Assembly (NCBI GenBank): GCA_947069175.1
Contig: CAMTDV010000022.1
Location: 38,607,027-38,671,026, forward strand
Direction: 5' to 3'
Source of the DNA: Scalesia atractyloides
Lineage: Eukaryota > Streptophyta > Magnoliopsida > Asterales > Asteraceae
DNA: 64,000 nucleotides
The position numbers and the translations under genes are program-made. Shown one piece after another: positions 57,488 through 64,000 of the stretch; position 1 is the first letter of the stretch; each line of letters starts with the position of its first letter. The notes under the pieces were generated by a model, which was given only the letters and a program-made list of their open reading frames with translations, made no database searches and had not been told where the DNA came from.

Positions 57488-58148
57488 TAACCCGTACTTC
57501 AGCCTTGGTAGTCACGTGGCCCCCCATGACTACTAGGCTTGGTAGGGTTCACATTGGTGTTGGCCTGCTTATGCTGGCATCACCCGAATGAAAATCATAA
57601 AACATAATTGTAAAGTATAAGGTCAGAATGTGTCCAGGTATAGACATAATGACAACTCAAAGTGGGTTTAGCTCATATGACGTTTGGTGTGGCATGCTTT
57701 GGCCTAATAGGTCCCCAGGTAAGAAAACTGGTCCATTATTTGGATTTATACGAATGCCAAGCCTAGACAGGACGTTCCGACTACCGGTACTCGTACCCTT
57801 CCAGTTACTACATGCCCGTCGTAGAACTCACTTTGATGTGATTGAAAAACATGAAAACATTGCAAAAATTCTTGAGAAGAAATCATAAAAATTGGAAAGA
57901 TCATGATGTGTGTGCTTGCGTAGACATGATATGTTAACCACAAATAAACTATAATGAACATCACATATTGTCATAGTAGTGATAGTGCTTGCATGTATTT
58001 GTGTATGAAGAATGAACATGAAACATATAAATATCATGAGTTTTGCATTTAACACATAGCAATTTAAAATCTAATCAACTATAGTATAGTCTCTAAGGGT
58101 CTAATAACTTATCCTATATCCCTATAGTCACAGGCTCTGATATCAATC
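57488..58148 (-). other. Leader and primer site of Tekay B
   Basis: Minus strand: primer site at 58145-58133 reads TGATATCAGAGCC (one change from TGGTATCAGAGCC). The shared leader block with GTCGGAACGTCCTGTC lies at about 57830-57640. Confidence 0.75.
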
Positions 58149-59140
58149 TGTCACACCCCGACCCGCAGCGGAAATAAAAGTCGGGGCATAATTGGGTTAT
58201 CACCAAAGTTCATGACATTTACTAATAAGTTTCATACTTATTAAATTGAAATTTAAGACTTCAAATATTCAAACACAATGAGTCATACAAGCACAAATAA
58301 AATCAAAACATTGTTCAGACATAATAGTTTTGTTTTATCTTCTAAGGCCATTCCTATGTGTTTCTTTCTTCAGCTGGTTCACCTGTATCATGCGTCAAAC
58401 AAAAGATTTTGTTCAACAAAAGTTGGCGAGTGAATCTTAGTAAAACATTTAAACAGTTGTATTATATTTGTTGTTTGGATAAAATTTGTGCATGAATCAT
58501 AAGTGAGCGTATGTATATATATATGACCAATCACAAACCACATAATATCCATAATAAACACATGACATGATGAATGATGAACTTGAGATCAAGGCTCAAT
58601 CAAATGGAGCCGATCTAATGGGGCACATGATGCTCAACTCGTATCTCATGAGGAACTGATGGGCCTAATGAATGATTGCACTGAAAAGTTAAAATGTAAC
58701 CACACAAATAAATATACAAATTGATCACGTAATGATATTAGCACAAGTTTTTGATTAAATAAAACAAGTACGACACATGATACACCTCAAAACATGAACA
58801 AAAAGGGGAATTTGTAAGGATTCACTCACAGTGGGTGCGTAATCTTTTCTGATAGTTGGTACGCACGAAGGAAAGATTTGATTGATAAACGAACACTAAC
58901 CTAAGATAATATTACAAAAAATATAAACAAGTTAATATTTGGGTTTAATACTTTTTGGTTAGATTTTTAGGTTATTTAATGCTATTTAGCAATCCTTGTA
59001 ATTATGCATCTTCAATTTATTTTTACTAAAATACAAGGGTTCATGTAATATAAACTAATTTAAATAAAGAAATTAATATTTAAAAAAAATGTCAGATCTG
59101 ACGGTTGGTTGTCAGACCGGTTCGTGGGAGTTGTAAGACA

Positions 59141-59549
59141 GCGTGTGCGGGATTCGAACTTGAGACCTGTCGGTTGCGTGCACGCAGCTCTTCCAACTGA
59201 GCTACGTGTCTAACCCATTTAAGTTCTGATTTTTATTATACTTATATATTAATTAAGCCTTTCCAGAAATCATTTATTTAAAAAGCTTTTTAAAATGATT
59301 GAACCGCCACTCATATCCCGGCTCGAACTCGCACCCATGACTTCGTATGCACCCAGCCCTACCAATTGGGCTGGGTGTCTAACCCATCATTGATAGAGTT
59401 TATATTATACATATCACTTTCTGAACGTAGTCTGGTGCCTCCTTTTAAAAAAAACTTTTATTCCAGAATCATGTTGTGCACAAGATTTGAACCCGATTCT
59501 TCTCACCTGAAGTGCACACAGCCCACCGTTGGACTGTGTGTCTAACCCG
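59141..59549 (-). other. Three sense tRNA-like modules, Tekay B 5' LTR
   Basis: Minus-strand modules at about 59549-59473, 59383-59304 and 59215-59141. The third has CGTAGCTCAGTTGGAAGAGCTGCG, and its B-box (AAGTTCGAATCC) is better kept than in the other LTR. Confidence 0.65.
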
Positions 59550-60111
59550 GGTTATATCCAAATTTTAATTACTCTTATGCGTTGTTTACACTTCATCTCC
59601 TTAATCGATTTACCCAGAACATTAAGTTGCCCACCCTCTGATTAAGTTGGATTGCTTTGCATAATTATAACCAAAAAAAATAAACAAATCAAATAGTATA
59701 GCTCAAAGATTGATACCGACGATCGCAGTTGAAAGACTCCAGTGAGATGACGGCGCCTCGGAACAATTCCGGCGATAAGGAACAATATAAAAGCAGAGAA
59801 AGGAATTTTGGATAGAAGGAAGTTTTGCGAGCTTAAATGAGAAGAATCGCCAATATATATAGTGCAAACTGTCTTAAATTTGTTTCGGTTTTGAAACTCA
59901 TAAATCATGAGTTTTTGTCAGTTTCGGATTCGAATTAAGATCAGTGTGGCCGTTATAACCGTTTATTCAATCATCATAACATTCAAAACAGCCGCGACAT
60001 AACTGAAATTTAGGAGTTGATTGGAAACTGTTTGGCGGTTTCAGTTCCGATTGCAACAGAGAACCCACGAGTTAGATCTTAAATTTTATTTGATTCTAAT
60101 ATTTCCCAATA

Positions 60112-60186
60112 TGTACGTGTGCCTCAGTGGTGTTTGGTGTGTGGGATTTGCTTGTAGACCCGGGTTCGACTCCGGTTGAACCCTTT
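60112..60186 (+). other. Antisense-type tRNA-like module, Tekay B 5' LTR
   Basis: Plus strand: GTGCCTCAGTGGTG (A-box-like) and CCCGGGTTCGACTCCGG (B-box), then CCCTTTTG, a T4 stop. More complete than the copy at 32785-32853. Confidence 0.65.
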
Positions 60187-60189
60187 TGT

Positions 60190-60212
60190 ATTATATATAT
60201 ATATTTTTTAAC

Positions 60213-60249
<37 letters not shown>
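60190..60249. repeat. Interrupted (TA)n microsatellite
   Basis: Two TA blocks separated by a T-rich stretch, next to the tRNA-like module; counterpart of 32857-32885. Confidence 0.9.
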
Positions 60250-60251
<2 letters not shown>

Positions 60252-60387
60252 CAATATTTTTAATTATCCCTATCATTTATTAATCCGCAATAATAAGCAT
60301 GTATTTAATGCTCATGACAAATCATAAGTATTTAACTAACAAGCAGAGTGGGTTTTGAAACCCGAATTACATAGATGTTACAAGATA

Positions 60388-60750
60388 AATGTCTTCCGTA
60401 TCAAAAGGGGAAAACAACATAAGAAACCTCATAAATCCAAAACAGTAAATTCCATAGATGCCCTTATGAATTACTTCACATGGATTTATTTGGGCTAGTG
60501 AACGTAAGGAGCATGGGTGAAAAGTACTATTGTTTAGTTGTCACAGATGATTACTCACGTTATTTATGGGTTTTCTTTTTAGGTACAAAGGATGAGACAA
60601 CGGAGCTGCTGATCGATCTTTTTACAAAATTGGAAAACGTTCATGATGCACACATCAAGAGGATAAGGAGTGATAATGGCATAGGGTTCAAGAATAAATA
60701 TTCTGAATCTCTATTGTCTTCACAAGGGAATAGAATCATCAAACCCTAAA
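60388..60750 (+). pseudogene. Integrase N-terminal part of the outer Copia (truncated)
   Basis: Resumes the text cut at 30833: CLPYQKGKQHKKPHKSK (zinc-domain end), then from 60480 an open frame with MDLFGLVNVRSMGEKYYCLVVTDDYSRYLW (first catalytic Asp in VTDDYSR) and IKRIRSDNGIGFKN (second Asp in SDNG). After about 60735 similarity stops and a TAA follows. No Glu motif, RT or 3' LTR is found to the right. Confidence 0.85.
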
Positions 60751-60969
60751 AGTCAAAAGATTATATTTGCACCTGTAGTAATCTTAATTTAAATAAAAAA
60801 ACAAAATATAATTTAGAATGAAAAAAAAGAGTAACATGTCATTTAGTGCCTGAGGTTTGACAAAAAATGTCACTTTAGTCCAAATAGTTTTTTTAATCAT
60901 TTTAATCTAAATAGTTTTTTTTTCCTGCTATTTTAGTCCTTGACTTTTGTTATTTTTTGTCATTTTCAT

Positions 60970-61035
60970 TCACCACCACCCACCCCACCACCATCACTAC
61001 CCACCATTTTCACCACCACCACCACCCACTTTCTC
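60970..61035 (+). repeat. CCACCA-rich low-complexity stretch
   Basis: Irregular ACC/CCA repeats inside the inverted-repeat element. Confidence 0.8.
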
Positions 61036-61217
61036 GTCATCAACCAACATGACAACCATCATCGTAAACCAGCAACCACTGCCATCATCTTCACTGTAAA
61101 TCGGCACACCACCATCCCATACCATCACACCTACAAAAATGTGGTTTGACCAAAGTTCCCCTAAGTTAATTGACTTTTTTTAATGGAGTTAGTGGGTTAG
61201 GATATGGGTGTTAAAAA

Positions 61218-61312
61218 AATTCGTATCCGAAATATCCGAAAATCCGTATCCGAAATTTCAGATATCCAAATTTCTAAATTCGGATAATCCGATTATCCGA
61301 TATCCGAAAACA
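61218..61312 (+). repeat. Degenerate TATCCGAAA repeats
   Basis: About eight TATCCGAAA / ATCCGA words in 95 bp within the inverted-repeat element, some on opposite strands (TTCGGATAA). Confidence 0.7.
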
Positions 61313-61739
61313 AATTTTTTTTATAAATATATAGTATATGAGTATTATATTTAGTTTGAAATATATTAAAAAATAGTAATAATATAGTAAATAATCGGAC
61401 TCGGATGTGGATTTATGAATGTTTTTACTTTTCAATGTTGGAAATCTGGAAATCGAATAAACTTTAGTTTTAATCTATCACGAAACTAATTTTTTTAATT
61501 TTTTTATAAATTCGGATATCATTATTTGCTATCGAAAATTTTCGGGTACCCAAAAACAAGATAATCCAATCTTGAGCACCACAAATTTGATAAAATTAGC
61601 AAAAAATGACAAAAGTCAGAGACTAAAAATAAAACTATTTGGAAAGCAAAGTGATATTTTAGGTTAAACTTAATGGACTAAAATGACAATTTACTGGAAA
61701 AAAAAAAAAAGAGAGAAAGAGAGAAGATAATTGACAGTT

Positions 61740-62190
61740 GAGAAAAGGTGGCATGTGAAAAATGAAACTACCTTGACCTTATACGCCTCCCAATCCCACA
61801 TAAAAAAACAAAATCATCTTCTCTATCTCTTCATGGCACTCTGCTCGCCCTTCTGATTAACCAGGTAAACACTTGAGTTTATGTTTACTTTCTCAATCAA
61901 TTCCTTTAACTTCGATTTTGTGGTACCTCTGCCAACTGTTTTTGATTCCGTTATCAGATTGAGTTTACATTTTCTGGAATTATTATCGTTTTATTTTTCT
62001 TATGAATTTGTCTATATTTTCGATTTAATTGTGAATACATGTTTTTGATTCCTTTTATCTGTTTTCGGAATTTCGCACAGAACAACCAGTCTTCTAGATC
62101 TTAGCAATAAGAATACAGAACTCACAGCAGCGAACTTCAATAAAATTTGGAATTATTTGCACATTATTATGCCGCTTTTTGGTATTATTC
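61740..62190 (+). other. Possible 5' end of a host gene (untranslated exons)
   Basis: A pyrimidine-rich stretch (TCATCTTCTCTATCTCTTC, about 61814) leads to AACCAG|GTAAAC (61862), a plausible splice donor. TTTCGCACAG (62080) is a plausible acceptor before a short segment with ATGCCGCTTTTTG|GTATTA (62170-62186). No coding exon can be confirmed in the rest of the window. Speculative. Confidence 0.25.
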
Positions 62191-62349
62191 TTCTTTCATA
62201 CTTTTTGGCTTTTCTGTAAATTGTTTATTTCGATTCATATCCTGGAATCGATTTTGCATATTGGTAATTAAAATCAAATTTGCCGGTGCATTTTAGAAAA
62301 AAAAAAAAAAAAGGATTTTAATTTGCTTTTTAATTACTGACCAAATTAC

Positions 62350-63390
62350 ACTAATGGTCCTGTGGTATGCCCAAGTTTCGGTTTGAGCTATCATTGCGTG
62401 ATGGTTATATCAGTTTTAGTTCACTAAGTTTGAGAAATTAAGCGTGCATCTATGTGTTGAGTGGGGCGCTAAGCCCCGCCACATTGATGAGGAGGGTGTT
62501 GTACAACGCCACCGGAGGGATGGAAGGTGGTGGTAGGGGGACTCAAATTGTTTAATTTATGTATTTGTTTTAATAATTAATACGAACCATCTTTTAGCTT
62601 TACCTTGTTATCAATTATTTATAACTCACTCTCCTTTGTATCACATTCCCATGACACAACTAGGATAAAGGTGAAACGACCTCTTCTTTGCAGAGGTGGC
62701 TCCTATACGGCAACACTAATACATAGCCTTAGAGCATTCACATTCGATACATCATTTTCTACTCTATAATTACACTAAAAACAACTATATTTTCTCGCTC
62801 GTTCTGATTAAATAATATATTTTCATACCTTTATCACTATTTTTTCTTTCATCTCTACTTCACAATCACTTTTAAAATATATTAAAAAATTATAGAGAAT
62901 GAACAATTTCCCTTCAAATATACAAATAACAGTAACATTTTCTCTTCTTCGATTCAAACCACTTACAACCATTTTTATATAATATAAAAGTCCCTTTCTC
63001 AATTATAACAAAACTATGCACGTGACACATTTGGTTTCTTTCTGATAAGTTTTCTTTTGTAGAATATTTAAAGACAAAGTTACCTCTTAAATTCGTAGGT
63101 GCAATGTAAAATTGACCAAACTACTTGTTATATTATTATTTATTATTTATTGTACATTAAAAAAAGAAAAAAAAGGTATTTTGCTCGTTAACTAAAAGTT
63201 CAATAGAAAAGTTAACGTCCATCCCCTTAAATTGTTAGTTGTTGTAATTCAAAAAGAGGGGCCTTTTAATTTCAATAGAAGATTTAACGTTGATTCATTA
63301 AACCAAACTTGTGATGATCGTGCCTAGCGTTATTCTAAAACTTTAGGACTAAAACCAAAACATGAATATACCACAGGGTCCATAAGTATT
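62350..63390. mobile_element. Second terminal-inverted-repeat element (~1.04 kb)
   Basis: The left end CTAATGGTCCTGTGGTATGC with CCAAGTTTCGGTTT matches the reverse complement of the right end CTTATGGACCCTGTGGTATA with TCATGTTTTGGTTT. The interior has no transposase frame. Ends are approximate and no site duplication was identified. Confidence 0.45.
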
Positions 63391-64000
63391 GTTCTTAATT
63401 ATATCATTAATATAATAAATAAAAATAATAAATGCCTTGAATGTTGGAACCGCGTAGCTGGATCAGCGTTTCCGGCGCTTGTTTATTTCAGCCACTACCC
63501 ACCCGCTCCGCCTGATCTTTTGTTTTTTTTTTTTCAATTTTATTAATAATAATTTTATGTAATATCTACTCGCGGTTCAGAGCGCGTGTATTGCTTCATC
63601 AACGTGTCTGTGTGCTTTGAGTGACACGTTTCATGTTATGCGTGTCGGAAACTTGTTGCTCAATGAAAATGTTATACTGGGGTTCGTCGGCGCGCTCCGT
63701 TCACATGGTCTCCCTTCAGGTCGGCATGTTGCCAACGTCGGCCTTCAGTCGTTCTCAACGCTCCACTTTTCTCTTTCTTTTTTATGCTAACACACACATA
63801 TACGTCTATGAATTCAAAACCTTTTTTCAGTGGATTTATTTTGATAGATTCCCTTTCCAAATCATACAAAATTCTTACTATATTTTCAATTATTATGATC
63901 TGTATTATTTTATATAGAAAATTTGCGACCTTATTTAATTTTTATTTTATTTTAGACAGTTGCCATTAATTACTATTACTAATATCATCTTTTTAAGTAA
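63391..64000. other. AT-rich right end without recognised features
   Basis: Includes a GC-richer patch (63450-63520 and 63570-63760) and a T13 run. Short open frames on both strands show no recognisable motif or codon pattern. Confidence 0.4.

Larger units (their letters stand above)
30834..60382 (-). mobile_element. Tekay B: minus-strand chromovirus inserted in the outer Copia
   Basis: The LTRs lie at 30834-33033 (3' LTR) and 58149-60382 (5' LTR) in minus orientation. The site duplication AGATA is perfect (30829-30833 and 60383-60387). Gag-pol runs from 37728 down to about 33047. The leader is split by Tekay C at 37878-57482. Without C the element is about 9.9 kb with a 5.5-kb internal part. 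Its LTR copies differ more than those of A, C or D, and its pol is the most broken, so it is older, as the nesting requires. Confidence 0.93.
58149..60382 (-). mobile_element. 5' LTR of Tekay B (2234 bp)
   Basis: Plus-strand text TGTCACACCCCGACCCG...GATGTTACA, paired with the LTR at 30834-33033 and followed by AGATA. Confidence 0.92.
2898..60750 (+). mobile_element. Outer Copia (Sirevirus-like) element, 3'-truncated and hit by two insertions
   Basis: The element starts with an LTR at 2898-3540, an iMet-type primer site and a long leader. Its coding parts are 4484-4629 (gag start), 27378-30340 (rest of gag), 30342-30833 (protease and GAG-pre-integrase) and 60388-60750 (integrase). The Gypsy Tat element is inserted in gag (4630-27372) and Tekay B in the integrase-proximal part (30834-60382). 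After removal of each insertion with one copy of its site duplication, the protein reading resumes directly on the other side, which proves the pieces belong together. Gag is long, with coiled coils and zinc knuckles, as in Sireviruses. No reverse transcriptase, RNase H or 3' LTR is seen to the right, so the element is truncated after about 60750. Confidence 0.8.
60838..61687. mobile_element. Non-autonomous terminal-inverted-repeat element (~850 bp)
   Basis: The left end (GTCATTTAGTGCCTGAGG, then ATGTCACTTTAGTCCAAATAG) and the reverse complement of the right end (GTCATTTTAGTCCATTAAG, then ATCACTTTGC, CCAAATAG) match imperfectly over about 130 bp, including a TGACTTTTGT(C/T)ATTTTTTG block. No transposase frame is present. 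No clear site duplication found. Confidence 0.55.

Noticed and set aside
57628..57888. 86-codon plus-strand frame in the Tekay B leader
   Set aside because: It is the complement of the conserved non-coding leader block of a minus-strand element.
63621..63969. Overlapping frames on both strands at the right edge
   Set aside because: No recognisable motif, no conserved start context and strong AT bias; chance is the simplest explanation.
60751..64000. 3' LTR of the outer Copia element
   Set aside because: I looked for TGTTGGTGC, GGAACTACA and the decamer array to the right of the integrase piece and did not see them.

Overview
The window is plant nuclear DNA made almost entirely of nested LTR retrotransposons; no intact host gene is visible. 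Element types (Sirevirus-like Copia, Tat-lineage Gypsy with a second RNase H and an antisense gene, Tekay-type chromoviruses) indicate a eudicot. The reading frame in front of the first LTR resembles an accessory frame I associate with Asteraceae Copia elements, so a daisy-family genome is my best guess (inference from memory, not a search).

Layout. (1) 1-2804 is the decayed 3' end of a Copia element with its polypurine tract and 3' LTR. (2) A second, outer Copia element starts at 2898 (LTR, iMet primer site, leader, gag) and runs in pieces to about 60750, where it is truncated inside integrase. (3) Its gag is split by a Tat-lineage Gypsy element (4630-27372, site duplication GTACA/GTAAA). 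(4) The antisense gene of that Tat element is split by Tekay A (12715-23790, duplication AACTC). (5) The integrase part of the outer Copia is split by Tekay B, on the minus strand (30834-60382, duplication AGATA). (6) The leader of B contains Tekay C (37878-57482, duplication AAATG). (7) The gag of C contains Tekay D, a gag-only element (42157-51414, duplication CGAAC). The deepest nest is therefore Copia > B > C > D, with Copia > Tat > A beside it. All five insertions can be undone at base level from their 5-bp duplications. (8) 60750-64000 is AT-rich, with two terminal-inverted-repeat elements and a possible 5' end of a host gene.

Standout observation. The unusually long LTRs (2.2-2.8 kb) of all four Tekay elements carry clusters of tRNA-like modules. 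Each LTR has one antisense module near its 5' end and two to five sense modules in the middle. Typical modules show an A-box-like D arm extended into a 10-11 bp hairpin, a B-box (GGTTCGAnTCC-like) about 40 nt later, an AT-rich TATA-like stretch about 40 bp upstream and a T-run downstream. This is the layout of a plant RNA polymerase III gene, repeated inside LTRs, and recalls the 5S rRNA sequence carried in the LTRs of Cassandra elements. The hairpin stems differ between modules by changes that largely keep pairing.

Other points of note: an intron-containing antisense gene with its own TATA box in the Tat element; a reiterated TCCGAATTTG-like decamer in the LTR and leader of the outer Copia; a gag-only chromovirus relative with about 350-bp tandem repeats in place of pol; and Tekay A, whose LTRs are nearly identical although its pol is frameshifted several times. 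All retroelement proteins here are broken; none looks able to work autonomously.
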